Shown here one piece after another: positions 44,976 through 53,018 of a stretch of DNA of 64,000 nt. Each line of letters begins with the position of its first letter. Within the stretch, counting starts at the first letter, position 1. Source of the DNA: Chryseobacterium jejuense (GTDB lineage Bacteria > Bacteroidota > Bacteroidia > Flavobacteriales > Weeksellaceae); contig NZ_JAGIPR010000015.1 in NCBI RefSeq assembly GCF_017877355.1, positions 62,001-126,000 on the forward strand. The letters run 5' to 3'. The translations under genes were made by a program, and so were the position numbers. Under the pieces are notes generated by a model. The model did not search any database. It saw nothing but the letters and a program-made list of their open reading frames with translations, and was not told the DNA's origin.

Positions 44976-45055
44976 ATTAATTAAATGAAATATTACAATT
45001 TTACAAATAATAAAGAATACTAAATTTAACTTAAAGTCATTTTTTTATAAACAAA

Positions 45056-45090
45056 TTGCGGGCTGTTTCTTCGAAACAGCCCGCAGCCTT
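45056..45090 (-). terminator. Strong hairpin, probable terminator of the minus-strand cluster
   Basis: GCGGGCTGTTTC pairs perfectly with GAAACAGCCCGC around TTC. It lies about 170 bases beyond the last gene of the minus-strand series. The T run is imperfect on both strands. Confidence 0.5.
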
Positions 45091-45140
45091 TTATTGAATA
45101 ATCACTCATTCAATGTTGGAGTTTTATACAATGTTTTAAT

Positions 45141-45200
45141 AACCACCCCGTCAAAAATTCTTTGAATTTTTGCCACCCCTCCAGCGGCGGAGGTGAATGG
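45141..45200. repeat. Two-stem REP-like sequence
   Basis: CAAAAATTC-ttt-GAATTTTTG (45152-45172) is followed directly by a GC-rich stem, CACCCCTCCAGC against GGCGGAGGTG (about 45174-45194). From memory, sequences of this kind recur in intergenic regions of flavobacteria; only this copy is present in the window. Confidence 0.4.
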
Positions 45201-45258
45201 TTATACCTATAGTTGTCATGGTTGTAGCTTCTACCCTACTAATTATTTTGTTTTTTTA

Positions 45259-45774
45259 CTATTCCGATTCATTGAAAGGAATTCCAACAGCAATCAGGAT
45301 TGGACATAATATTTCCTTTATATAATCATCTTCTCTCTCAATAGATTTCTTTGAGCCTGAAAAGTAATTGCTGATTCTATAATTTTTCACAAACTGGTTA
45401 CGCTTCTTTCCAATAGAATAATAATACCCGCCTCTTTCATCATTGATAAAATAAGTCATTTCATCAAAGGTCATGATCTTTTTGGAGAGGAGCCATTTTT
45501 TGTAAATACACTTCTCTGATTTATCAAAAATATATTTAACAGGAATTCTGAAAAAAAGGTCAAACAGAAAATAGATCATATAAATTGCCCATATCATCAA
45601 AGCTATTTTAAACTGATCTCCGGACATTTTATCCATAAAGTAATAGATAATCACAGGAAGAGCAATAGCTCCCAATGCCAGACACCATACCAGAGTTTTC
45701 AAAAAATTATAATTGGGCATTATACTGATTTCACTGCCGTTCTCTTCAAATTTATAACGGTCTGTTATATTCAT
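45259..45774 (-). CDS. Hypothetical two-TM membrane protein
   Basis: About 171 residues from ATG 45774; an ATG 12 bases upstream would add four residues. The order is a short N-terminal segment (YKFEENGSEISIMP), two hydrophobic helices (about 25-48 and 55-75) and a cytosolic domain with KYIFDKSEKCIYKKWLLSKKIMTFDEMTYF. This plan is shared with the neighbours at 45752 and 49270 (N-terminus, two TM, a '...D...K.I...DL.DF' strand region). The start overlaps the upstream stop by about 23 bases. No named family. Confidence 0.7.
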   Translation of the reverse strand: MNITDRYKFEENGSEISIMPNYNFLKTLVWCLALGAIALPVIIYYFMDKMSGDQFKIALMIWAIYMIYFLFDLFFRIPVKYIFDKSEKCIYKKWLLSKKIMTFDEMTYFINDERGGYYYSIGKKRNQFVKNYRISNYFSGSKKSIEREDDYIKEILCPILIAVGIPFNESE

Positions 45775-46231
45775 TCCCAGGCTCATTAATTTTCATGATG
45801 TCTTCTGTTTCATTCACCATTTTTTGGATTCCTTTGTGCGTAAGAGCCTGTCCGATGGTCAGATGTTTTTCTTTTCCATCTACTTCAAAATAAATAGACA
45901 ATATCACATTAGTGGTAATAAAGCCCATATACTTTGTTGCCAGCACGTGGAAATTGGTAAAATCCTTTAAATCATAGGTTCTGGCCGGAACAAAGATGGT
46001 ATGTTTCCCGGTAATCGTTTTTCTATCCATATCGATGATCAATTTCTTCGTAAAAAAATTGATAGCAATAAGCACTACTAGCGCAATGAGAATAAGGCTG
46101 AGGATTCTTACATCCTTAAAGACCAGTCCTGCTATTATTAAAAAGAAAAGACATAAAACAGAAACAAAAACCGGTTGATTTTTAAAAATGTACTGGTTTC
46201 CTTCCTGTTTGTAAAATTTGTATGAGTTCAT
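45752..46231 (-). CDS. Hypothetical two-TM membrane protein
   Basis: A 159-residue protein: MNSYKFYKQEGNQYIF, two membrane helices (about residues 22-37 and 43-60), then IIDMDRKTITGKHTIFVPARTYDLKDFTNFHVL and a C-terminal helix (THKGIQKMVNETEDIMKIN). It is clearly related to the protein at 49270-49743 (YDLNDFEGFELR, TMQEVVNELEDLNIKHN). Its stop lies inside the start of the next gene, suggesting translational coupling. Function unknown. Confidence 0.75.
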   Translation of the reverse strand: MNSYKFYKQEGNQYIFKNQPVFVSVLCLFFLIIAGLVFKDVRILSLILIALVVLIAINFFTKKLIIDMDRKTITGKHTIFVPARTYDLKDFTNFHVLATKYMGFITTNVILSIYFEVDGKEKHLTIGQALTHKGIQKMVNETEDIMKINEPGNEYNRPL

Positions 46232-46278
46232 AATAATTTGTTTATATAATGATTTAGATATTCTAAAGATTAATCTTC

Positions 46279-46827
46279 TTATGGTTGGTACCGTTGTGCT
46301 ATTTCATCTTCATTAATGGTTTTCAGGGTATTTAAGTCTGTTCTGAAATAAGTATCATGAATAGAAAAATAGGCATCCATTTTTATTTCAGTTTGTTCCG
46401 ATGCTTTCTTCCAGCAATCAGAAAACCATTGTTCAAACAGTTTATATTTTTCATCATCATATTCATCCAGAATATCATCAAAATCATCTCCTTCGTAATG
46501 ATCCTGAAAATCTGAGAAGATATTCCATATTTTTTCCGGGATCAGAGCATTCCAATCTCCGTCTTTTTCAGCACCGCCGTCCTTTTTAGAGGGCAAAGAA
46601 ACAGTATTGGTAGCAATGTTACCTTTTCTATCTACTCCCCAGAATACAATATCCAGATATTCATATTCATACTCGAAATAGAATGCCTTGATATCAGACT
46701 TTCCCTTGTTATCAACATAACTGATATTCTCTCCATTCAACAGATGAATCAGGTCTTCTGTAAGCTGTACACTGGTTTCTTCCAGGTATTTTTTAAATTC
46801 AATATTGAGTTTTTTAAGGTCTTCCAT
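46279..46827 (-). CDS. Hypothetical acidic protein
   Basis: A 182-residue cytosolic protein, very acidic (HYEGDDFDDILDEYDDEKYKLFEQWFSDCWKKASEQ near residue 120). An N-terminal amphipathic helix (KKLNIEFKKYLEETSVQLTEDLIHLL) is followed by beta strands (AFYFEYEYEYLDIVFWGVDRKG). The composition and setting resemble immunity-type proteins, but I cannot assign a family. Confidence 0.72.
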   Translation of the reverse strand: MEDLKKLNIEFKKYLEETSVQLTEDLIHLLNGENISYVDNKGKSDIKAFYFEYEYEYLDIVFWGVDRKGNIATNTVSLPSKKDGGAEKDGDWNALIPEKIWNIFSDFQDHYEGDDFDDILDEYDDEKYKLFEQWFSDCWKKASEQTEIKMDAYFSIHDTYFRTDLNTLKTINEDEIAQRYQP

Positions 46828-46848
46828 AGACTGATTCTGTTTAAAAGA

Positions 46849-47388
46849 TTATGATCTGTTAATTTTTCTACCTACTAGTTTTTCTAGTTCTGAAAACATT
46901 TCTTCAAGAGGCAAAACCTGTAAATCCTGATGATTTCTCAACCACTGCGAATGTAATACAATTAAGTCTTCTTCTAAGCTGTAAAATGAACTATTTTTAA
47001 GTTTATCTCTGGTTTTATTGGGTCCAAAATATTCGCTTTTCAGATATTTTTCTAATTCTCCTTCTTCCAGATTTTCTACTATTGAACTTTGCTCAAGAAA
47101 AAGAGCAAGGTGTTTTTGCGCCCCTATTTTTCTTAATCCCTCTTCAATATTTCTGTTGAGCTCCGGTGACCATCCTGAATTCCATACAAACTGGGAAAAA
47201 TTCCCATTGGAATATTGCGCCAGGTAGTAATCAAGATAATAGCCGATAATAGAATCTTCGTGCATGTTTTCCACTTCAAATCCTTCTTCGTTCAGGAGAT
47301 TCACCACTGAAATATTGGAAAGGATCAAATCATAAGGATCATTACTGTTGTAAGATGTGTCTGAGACAATTATTTTATTCTGCTTCAT
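46849..47388 (-). CDS. DUF4375/DMP19-like protein
   Basis: A 179-residue cytosolic protein. The central segment DYYLAQYSNGNFSQFVWNSGWSPELNRNIEEGLRKIGAQKHLALF matches the DMP19-like/DUF4375 pattern (D-x-Y-x-x-x-x-x-N-G-x-F-x-Q-F-x-x-N, then a helix ending in IGA). DMP19-type proteins mimic DNA in Neisseria, and the domain is also found among immunity-like proteins beside polymorphic toxins. No toxin gene is visible in the window. Operon with its neighbours is likely. Confidence 0.68.
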   Translation of the reverse strand: MKQNKIIVSDTSYNSNDPYDLILSNISVVNLLNEEGFEVENMHEDSIIGYYLDYYLAQYSNGNFSQFVWNSGWSPELNRNIEEGLRKIGAQKHLALFLEQSSIVENLEEGELEKYLKSEYFGPNKTRDKLKNSSFYSLEEDLIVLHSQWLRNHQDLQVLPLEEMFSELEKLVGRKINRS

Positions 47389-47423
47389 ATTATATAATTA
47401 AATGTGTTTTTTTCTTCATCCTT

Positions 47424-47966
47424 TCAATTGCCCCAGGTTTCCATCCAATCCAGATATTCACTTTTATGCTCATTATCATTAAGTCTGATAATTATATTTT
47501 TCAGATCCTGCTTCTCAAATTCATAATCTGAAACGGTAAAAATCAAGAAAATATCTTTCCCAATAATATTTTTAAAAAAGTTTTCATTTTTAAGCTTTTC
47601 CAGTACTTCAATGCAGATAGCGTAAAGCTTGGTCTGAAATCCCTGAAACCACTCATCATCTTCATATTCATTTTCGTACTTATCAAGCTCTGTTCTCAGG
47701 CTGGTACAGATCTCATTAAATTCCTGATCTGCACCTTCCATTTCATATGTCCATTCAGCAGGTTCGTATTTATAATAGACAGCATCATCCTCATCCCTAT
47801 TTTTAAGCGTTTCTAATGTATTGGAAGAAGGACAAACGGTCATTGCTCCCTCATCACTATACAATGCAAAACTGTAAATATTTTCAGCACCATGCTTTTC
47901 ATACATTTCTAAAAAAGCTTTCTTTGCTGCTGCTTCTATCTTTTGTTTCAGCGTCTCAAAATCCAT
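47424..47966 (-). CDS. DUF4303-like protein
   Basis: A 180-residue cytosolic protein. The N-terminal helix FETLKQKIEAAAKKAFLEMYEKHGAENIYSFALYSDEGAMTVCPSSNTLETL matches the DUF4303 opening ('F-Y-x-F-A-L-Y-x-D-x-x-x-x-x-x-P-x-x-N-T'), and EWTYEMEGADQEFNEIC supplies the conserved 'W-x-Y-E' block. DUF4303 proteins occur in polymorphic-toxin immunity arrays. First of the small cytosolic genes in this series. Confidence 0.72.
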   Translation of the reverse strand: MDFETLKQKIEAAAKKAFLEMYEKHGAENIYSFALYSDEGAMTVCPSSNTLETLKNRDEDDAVYYKYEPAEWTYEMEGADQEFNEICTSLRTELDKYENEYEDDEWFQGFQTKLYAICIEVLEKLKNENFFKNIIGKDIFLIFTVSDYEFEKQDLKNIIIRLNDNEHKSEYLDWMETWGN

Positions 47967-48089
47967 GCTTCGTTTCTTTTTTTTAAATGGGCGGTAAAAT
48001 TACCCTTATTCAGCCAAACCAGATACTTATATTTATTAATAGTCCAGCCAGTTTCATGATTATGACTAGCTTATTTTATAATTTTAAAG

Positions 48090-48266
48090 TTACTTGCTTT
48101 TTTTATACATGATCCAACCGGGAATTATAATTACTGCTGCAATGAGCATTGGAATCAAGTCTCCATAGGTGAACAGCCAGGAAGTCTCTTTAGATGGACC
48201 TATTTTTATAACAACTATCAGGCAAAAACCTATAATAATCATGATAATGCTTAGTGTCTTTTTCAT
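48090..48266 (-). CDS. 58-residue membrane protein
   Basis: A 58-residue frame from ATG 48266 to TAA at 48090-48092, reading MKKTLSIIMIIIGFCLIVVI, then KIGPSKETSWLFTYGDLIP and MLIAAVIIIPGWIMYKKSK. It forms two hydrophobic helices with a short external loop and a positively charged end. It lies between the DUF3829-like lipoprotein and DUF4303 genes on the same strand, with 29 bases to the former. Small two-TM proteins of this sort are common in flavobacteria. Function unknown. Confidence 0.65.
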   Translation of the reverse strand: MKKTLSIIMIIIGFCLIVVIKIGPSKETSWLFTYGDLIPMLIAAVIIIPGWIMYKKSK

Positions 48267-48295
48267 AGTATTATATTGTAATGGTTATCAATTTA

Positions 48296-49252
48296 TTAAT
48301 CTACAAAATTGTTGTAACGGTTAAGAACAGTACCCGCTTCACTTTCAAGGTCATCAAGATCGTGATTCAGTTCACTGTTGTTTTCATTCAGACTTCGCTG
48401 CACAATTCTCATCTTACCCAGAAAATCATTCAAGGCATTATTAAGTGCAGTATAGCTGCTTTCTTTCTGCTTCTCAGAAGAGGGAATTTTTTCATCAATA
48501 TTCCTTGTGTATAGTTTTTCCATCTGCTGATATTGTTGGGCAAATTTCTGTTTGTAAGCATTCAAATTATTAATTTCATAAGAATCATCAATGATTTTTT
48601 GCGTAAGTTCCATTGCTTCCTTAGATTGAATGATGTGATCTTTTAATGGATGGTCTTTAAGAACTTCCATTTCAGCCTTATCTGCTTTTGGAGAGAGTTG
48701 GGAAAACAGTTCATTCGCTGCACTACGGTTCTCCTGAATAAGTTTTCTGGCCTTTCCACTGATTTCAGTGATTTTCTTTCCTTTATCATCCTTCCAGTCT
48801 TCTGCTGTTTTATAGGTTTCCAGATCTTTCTTAAGGGTCTGCAACTTGGTGGCTGTGTCTTTCATCTTATCCACAAGAGCCTGATAGTCTTTTCCCAATA
48901 CATTTGGAGCTTTAATCTCCTGGTTGATCCACATCATGATGGTAGGTGTAAATATTGGAGACATTCCTGAAAATTGCGGGTTGGCTGTAACGTTTTCTAC
49001 ATACTCATCCATTTGAGTCAGTGATTCCTGAAAGTTTTTAATGAATTCTGCCTGGGCTTCATCCATTTTCACCACTTTATTATTAAAGGAAACTATATCC
49101 CTGTTTTCATCTCCTGAATTAACATTGAAAGGGTTTACTTGTGTACTATTTCCACTTTGTGAAAGTTTTTCTTTAATCTTCTCCAGTTTATCACAGGAAA
49201 TCAGAGAAAAACCAACACTCAGTATTCCCGCAATGAGCAATGATTTTTTCAT
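48296..49252 (-). CDS. DUF3829/YiiG-like lipoprotein
   Basis: A 318-residue protein with a lipoprotein signal (SVGFSLISCDKLEK, Cys near residue 20). The remainder is almost entirely helical with coiled-coil-like heptads (KVVKMDEAQAEFIKNFQESLTQMDEYVENV, ...DKMKDTATKLQTLKKDLETYKTAEDWKDD, SYTALNNALNDFLGKMRIVQRSLNENNSELNHDLDDLESEAGTVLNRYN). This matches the DUF3829 (YiiG) pattern. Function unknown; membrane-anchored in the periplasm. 17 bases separate it from the upstream gene. Confidence 0.82.
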   Translation of the reverse strand: MKKSLLIAGILSVGFSLISCDKLEKIKEKLSQSGNSTQVNPFNVNSGDENRDIVSFNNKVVKMDEAQAEFIKNFQESLTQMDEYVENVTANPQFSGMSPIFTPTIMMWINQEIKAPNVLGKDYQALVDKMKDTATKLQTLKKDLETYKTAEDWKDDKGKKITEISGKARKLIQENRSAANELFSQLSPKADKAEMEVLKDHPLKDHIIQSKEAMELTQKIIDDSYEINNLNAYKQKFAQQYQQMEKLYTRNIDEKIPSSEKQKESSYTALNNALNDFLGKMRIVQRSLNENNSELNHDLDDLESEAGTVLNRYNNFVD

Positions 49253-49269
49253 AGTCTAATATTAAAAAA

Positions 49270-49743
49270 TTAAATAGGTATTGTGTTGTGTTTTATATTA
49301 AGATCCTCCAGTTCATTAACCACTTCCTGCATGGTTTTCTTAGTGAAGGATTGGGATATAACCGGGCGCTTGAAATGGGATACATTCTTAAAATTCCCAT
49401 ATAAATAACATCCTAAAGGAATAATACCTATATACATTGTTCGCAGTTCAAATCCTTCAAAATCGTTAAGATCATAAATAAATTTTCGACGGTTTAATCC
49501 TCTATTAAGTAGGGTAAGACACTTTGATACAGGATCAAAACAGACACTAGGAGGCATAAAGGAAACAATTGTGAGCAACAATGAAAATATCAACATAATG
49601 ATTCCTGTCTTCAGATAACTGGTATTAACCAGCACAATAATCGAAATCAGAAGCCAGGCAATCACTATAATATGCTGTAAAGACAGGTATTGCTTGACAA
49701 AATATTCTGTTCCTTCTCTTTTTACATGTTTAAATTCTTCCAT
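49270..49743 (-). CDS. Hypothetical two-TM membrane protein
   Basis: A 157-residue paralogue of the protein at 45752-46231: MEEFKHVKREGTEYFV, two membrane helices (about residues 24-42 and 47-66), then VCFDPVSKCLTLLNRGLNRRKFIYDLNDFEGFELR and a C-terminal helix TMQEVVNELEDLN. 20 bases after the upstream stop, so in the same operon. Function unknown. Confidence 0.78.
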   Translation of the reverse strand: MEEFKHVKREGTEYFVKQYLSLQHIIVIAWLLISIIVLVNTSYLKTGIIMLIFSLLLTIVSFMPPSVCFDPVSKCLTLLNRGLNRRKFIYDLNDFEGFELRTMYIGIIPLGCYLYGNFKNVSHFKRPVISQSFTKKTMQEVVNELEDLNIKHNTIPI

Positions 49744-49763
49744 ACCAGTAAACGTTTGAAGTT

Positions 49764-50084
49764 CTAGCCGATAAATGAAAATTGATCTTCAGCTATTTTT
49801 CCGATCAATGGTAAAGGTTTTTCAACCTCATTAGCAGCATTAATGGCTCCAATTATCATCAATACTAATGGTAAAATACCTATCACTCCCAGAATCCCGA
49901 TATGAGTAACCGAAATTAGAATTCCAAGTATGACTGGTAAAATAAAAGAAAGAATAACCACTCCCAGAGACTGCTTAAGGTGATATCTTAAAAGACGGTC
50001 TGGTTTATCCTTTCCTGCTATAAAAGCAATCAACCATCCGACAATGGTAATGTATGAGATGATAGATAATGTTTTATTGTCCAT
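49764..50084 (-). CDS. DUF4870-like small membrane protein
   Basis: A 106-residue inner-membrane protein with three to four helices: MDNKTLSIISYITIVGWLIAFIAGK, then DKPDRLLRYHLKQSLGVVILSFILPVILGILI and IGILPLVLMIIGAINAANEVEKPLPLIGKI. The 'YHLKQSL...A.NG/AA..G..KPLPLIG' pattern is that of DUF4870/TIC20-like small proteins. ATG 50084 is the natural start; an extension upstream lacks similarity. First gene of the minus-strand series. Confidence 0.82.
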   Translation of the reverse strand: MDNKTLSIISYITIVGWLIAFIAGKDKPDRLLRYHLKQSLGVVILSFILPVILGILISVTHIGILGVIGILPLVLMIIGAINAANEVEKPLPLIGKIAEDQFSFIG

Positions 50085-50322
50085 GATAAAGTTTTTTAAA
50101 TTAATATTTTTGATTTTTTTCCTTGTCCAAAATTGCAACGGAAAAACATAATTCAAATTTTCCTGGTTACTACAAAACAACTTCAATTCAAAAAACGAAT
50201 GTCTACAAAGCGTCTACAATTAATCACAAACAACTAATTAACAACCATTTAAGCCTTTACTGCATTTTCATTTTTTAGTATGAATCATTGATGGGTGTCT
50301 GCAATTTTTGTACTTTCACTTC

Positions 50323-52170
50323 ATGAAACTGCACTTCTCTTTTTTATACTTTATATTCTTTATCTGTATTCTTTGTCCGGCACAAAATACATTCATTGAT
50401 GGTCTTAAAAATCAATTGAAGAGCAACAATTCTGCTGAGGAAAAGTTTAAAATCTATAATGAACTTACAGAATATTACAGAGTCAGTGACCAATATTCTG
50501 TTGCTAAAAAATATGTTCAGGAACAATTAAAACTGGCCAAAAATGAACATAATTATACGGAAGAAGTAAAGGCTTTGGTTCAGAATGGAATCATAAAACT
50601 CAACCAATCTCAATACGATAAGGTTCCACCGCTTATTGATGATGCTAAGGCAGCCGCTCAAAAAACAACTGATAAAACAGCTTCACTATATGCTTCTTAT
50701 CTGAATATCTACTATAATAATACTCTGGGAGAATCTGAAAATACCATGAAACTTATTCAGAAAACACTTCCACAGGTTGAAAAACTTCCTTCAGAAATTC
50801 TGCTGAACGCAAAACTCAATTATCTTCTATACGGCATCCACTCTGAATGGAATGATGCAAAAAACGCCACATTGTATGCTCAGAAAGCAGTGGAATTGGC
50901 TCAAAAATCTGGGAATAAAAATATGCTGAGTTCGGCTTATTCTGCCATGGCAGTCTGTTATTACTTTCCTTATGAAAAAACCGGAGACTTAAAAGATTTA
51001 AAGCTTGTTATAGAGATGTGTAAAAAAGCAGTTTCTCTTTATCAACAGTTTCCAGGGCAGGTTTCAGCCCATGCTCATGCATTAGCTTTATTAAACCTTG
51101 CCAATTACTACCTGAGCTATCCGGTTATTACTCCGGAAATTCGTGAAGAGATTCAGGATAACTCCAATAAAATTCTGACACTTACCCAACATACCACTTT
51201 AAATCAGGGAATCCAGGCGGGTGCACTCGGAATTCTCAGTAACCTTGCAACACGTGACCACAATGACGCCTTATCTGAAAAATACCTTTTAAAAGCGGAA
51301 CAGATTCTATTGACTCAGAAACCTGTGTACTATCATGTAATGATTAATGTAGTCACTGATCTTTCCAAACTGTATGAAAGACAGAAAAACTATCAAAAGG
51401 CTTATGAATACCAATCTAAAGTAACAGAATACAACAATCTTCTTTACAATGAAGGACAGGCAGAAACCGCAAAAAGGCTGGAAGCCCAATTTCAGTCTCA
51501 GAAAAAAGAAGCTGAGTTAAAAGCTCTGACAGAAAAAACATTGAGTCTTAAAAAGGAAAAACTCCTGTATATCGGACTGGGAATTATAGGATTAATTGGA
51601 GCATTTTTTATGTTCCGCTCCTATCATTATAAATTGCGTTACTCTATAATACGAGAAAAAAAACTAAATACGGAAAAACACGAAGCCGAAATGATGGTCA
51701 AACTTCAGAAAGAAGAACAGGCCAGATTAAAGGTTGAACAGGAACTTCTCACCTTACAGCAGCAGAAACTTCAAAGTGAGGTCCTTGCCAGTCAGCTCCA
51801 TATTCAGCATAAAAATGAAGTGCTTCAACAGCTTCAGACCCAACTTTCGGATACAGATATTAATATCAACCAGGTTGTAAAAGAACAAAATCGAGTGGAT
51901 AATGATTTTGAAAAGATCAGGTTTACCATTCAGGAATTACATCCTGACTTCTTCAAAAATATTAATGAAAAAGCCAAACAGAAATTGACACCGCTGGACT
52001 TGAAATATTGTGCTTACCTCTACCTTGGAATGGATACTAAACAAATAGCCAACCTTCTGAATGTGGAACCTAAAAGTGTAAGAATGACCAAATACCGTCT
52101 GAAAAAAAAATTCGGATTGGATGAAAATATAGCTTTGGATACCTTTTTCCAGCGAATATTTTCTGAATAA
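50323..52170 (+). CDS. TPR-containing membrane regulator with LuxR-type HTH
   Basis: A 615-residue protein from ATG 50323: signal sequence (FSFLYFIFFICILCPAQ), TPR-like helical repeats (about residues 25-395), one transmembrane helix (LLYIGLGIIGLIGAFFMF, about 413-431), a cytoplasmic coiled coil (about 440-520) and a C-terminal LuxR-type HTH (KLTPLDLKYCAYLYLGMDTKQIANLLNVEPKSVRMTKYRLKKKFGL, about 545-600). Bacteroidetes use this architecture to pass periplasmic signals to DNA. It is the nearest regulator to the peptide locus downstream, in the same orientation, but a 530-base gap separates them; control of that locus is only a possibility. Confidence 0.9.
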   Translation: MKLHFSFLYFIFFICILCPAQNTFIDGLKNQLKSNNSAEEKFKIYNELTEYYRVSDQYSVAKKYVQEQLKLAKNEHNYTEEVKALVQNGIIKLNQSQYDKVPPLIDDAKAAAQKTTDKTASLYASYLNIYYNNTLGESENTMKLIQKTLPQVEKLPSEILLNAKLNYLLYGIHSEWNDAKNATLYAQKAVELAQKSGNKNMLSSAYSAMAVCYYFPYEKTGDLKDLKLVIEMCKKAVSLYQQFPGQVSAHAHALALLNLANYYLSYPVITPEIREEIQDNSNKILTLTQHTTLNQGIQAGALGILSNLATRDHNDALSEKYLLKAEQILLTQKPVYYHVMINVVTDLSKLYERQKNYQKAYEYQSKVTEYNNLLYNEGQAETAKRLEAQFQSQKKEAELKALTEKTLSLKKEKLLYIGLGIIGLIGAFFMFRSYHYKLRYSIIREKKLNTEKHEAEMMVKLQKEEQARLKVEQELLTLQQQKLQSEVLASQLHIQHKNEVLQQLQTQLSDTDININQVVKEQNRVDNDFEKIRFTIQELHPDFFKNINEKAKQKLTPLDLKYCAYLYLGMDTKQIANLLNVEPKSVRMTKYRLKKKFGLDENIALDTFFQRIFSE

Positions 52171-52525
52171 CACCACTATTCTTTTGGTCATTAATACACG
52201 AATTATTTAAAGTAGCTTATAAACACATTTTGGATCTGATGATAATTCTCTTTACCAATTAAATACACCATAAATGATTATTCAATTTTGTATAGTTTAA
52301 AAGCGCTCATGCAAATTGAGGATTGTGCATGATTTATGTACAATAAAAGATAATACTATTATCGATTTTCATTAATTTATTTTTTCCTTTTCTTCTCAAG
52401 CAATAATTCATATCATTTTAAAGTTTTCACAATTCCAATTAAAACGACCTAAAATTCAATGGGATAAATAAATGAAAATCTGTACACAATAGGATAATTC
52501 GTAATAAAATCTACAAATAAATTAC

Positions 52526-52555
52526 AAATTTTATCACCATTAAGTGATAAAATTA
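52526..52555 (+). promoter_or_regulatory. Hairpin upstream of the precursor-peptide gene
   Basis: ATTTTATCAC pairs with GTGATAAAAT around a 6-base loop, followed by TATTTTTT. It could be a terminator of an unseen transcript or an operator for the peptide gene. Confidence 0.4.
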
Positions 52556-52560
52556 TTTTT

Positions 52561-52585
52561 TAGTTTTGAAGCATCAACGTTGATG
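52561..52585 (+). promoter_or_regulatory. Candidate promoter and operator of the RiPP locus
   Basis: TAGTTTTG matches the -7 consensus TAnnTTTG, though no -33 TTG is evident. CATCAACGTTGATG, a perfect 14-bp palindrome, lies directly downstream at the expected transcription start, where a dimeric regulator could bind. The precursor start codon is about 115 bases further on. Confidence 0.35.
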
Positions 52586-52698
52586 AAATTCTGTATTTAA
52601 GTTGTATGTGTACAGTACAAATTGAACATAAGAATACATCACCCAATGCCAGGGATGAGATGGCAGACTATAATTTAATCAACAAAAAAATATCAAAA

Positions 52699-52896
52699 AT
52701 GAAAAAATTAGTTGGAATGAAGAGAAACTTCTCTTCTACAGAAAACAAGAAATTACAAAGAGAAGATTTAAAATTAGTTCAAGGTGGTAATACATACACA
52801 GCTTCAGAAAATGCAACGTGTTATGATAAAAAAACCTGGAATGGTAAAGATCTTCAGAGTACATTATATGTAGGAACTGGCTGTCAAGGATTATAG
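52699..52896 (+). CDS. Gly-Gly-leader RiPP precursor peptide (candidate)
   Basis: A 65-residue peptide. The leader (residues 1-30) is charged and helical and ends in LQREDLKLVQGG, the double-glycine site at which C39 peptidase transporters cut bacteriocin and RiPP leaders. The core (31-65) begins NTYTASENATCYDKKTWNGK and ends STLYVGTGCQGL. It has Thr/Ser, Lys and Asp/Glu suitable for ATP-grasp ester or amide rings, plus two Cys. The in-frame start at 52606 is rejected because its extra 31 residues do not resemble a leader. The ATP-grasp and SPASM maturases lie 2.1 and 3.2 kb downstream on the same strand, behind a terminator-like hairpin and two lipoprotein genes. No C39 peptidase or transporter is in the window. 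Confidence 0.7.
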   Translation: MKKLVGMKRNFSSTENKKLQREDLKLVQGGNTYTASENATCYDKKTWNGKDLQSTLYVGTGCQGL

Positions 52897-52936
52897 AAAA
52901 TTTAGTTATTAGAATTTAATAACAGTTCATTAATCT

Positions 52937-52984
52937 TAAAACTCCTTGGGGCTGAATTTAGTCCCAAGAGAGTTTTATATTTTG
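52937..52984 (+). terminator. Hairpin between precursor gene and downstream genes
   Basis: AAACTCCTTGGG pairs with CCCAAGAGAGTTT (one bulge) around a 12-base loop and is followed by TATATTTT. It probably attenuates transcription so that precursor mRNA exceeds maturase mRNA, an arrangement common in RiPP operons. Confidence 0.65.
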
Positions 52985-53018
52985 AATAATTCACTTTTAC
53001 CATTAAATAATATACCTT

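Larger units (their letters stand above)
44495..45258. other. Long A/T-rich region: possible decayed small gene, terminator and repeat
   Basis: About 760 bases, the most A/T-rich stretch in the window. A short broken frame at 44827-44975, a strong hairpin at 45056-45090 and a two-stem repeat at 45141-45200 are listed separately. A promoter for gene B is expected near the left end but no clear -7 box is visible. Confidence 0.55.
52171..52698. other. Upstream region of the RiPP locus
   Basis: About 530 A/T-rich bases. The right half holds a hairpin (52526-52555), a -7-like box TAGTTTTG (52561-52568) and the palindrome CATCAACGTTGATG (52572-52585). The left half shows nothing I can support. Confidence 0.55.

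Noticed and set aside
46849..47388. Anti-restriction DNA-mimic function for the DMP19-like protein
   Set aside because: The resemblance covers only the central segment, and the protein is no more acidic than its neighbours, so a DNA-mimic role is not supported.
48650..48970. 106-codon plus-strand frame inside the DUF3829-like lipoprotein gene
   Set aside because: It is the antisense shadow of a well-supported coding sequence and has no domain of its own.
52606..52698. In-frame N-terminal extension of the RiPP precursor
   Set aside because: The 31 extra residues do not look like a leader and the internal ATG at 52699 gives the typical MKK start; kept as the less likely start.
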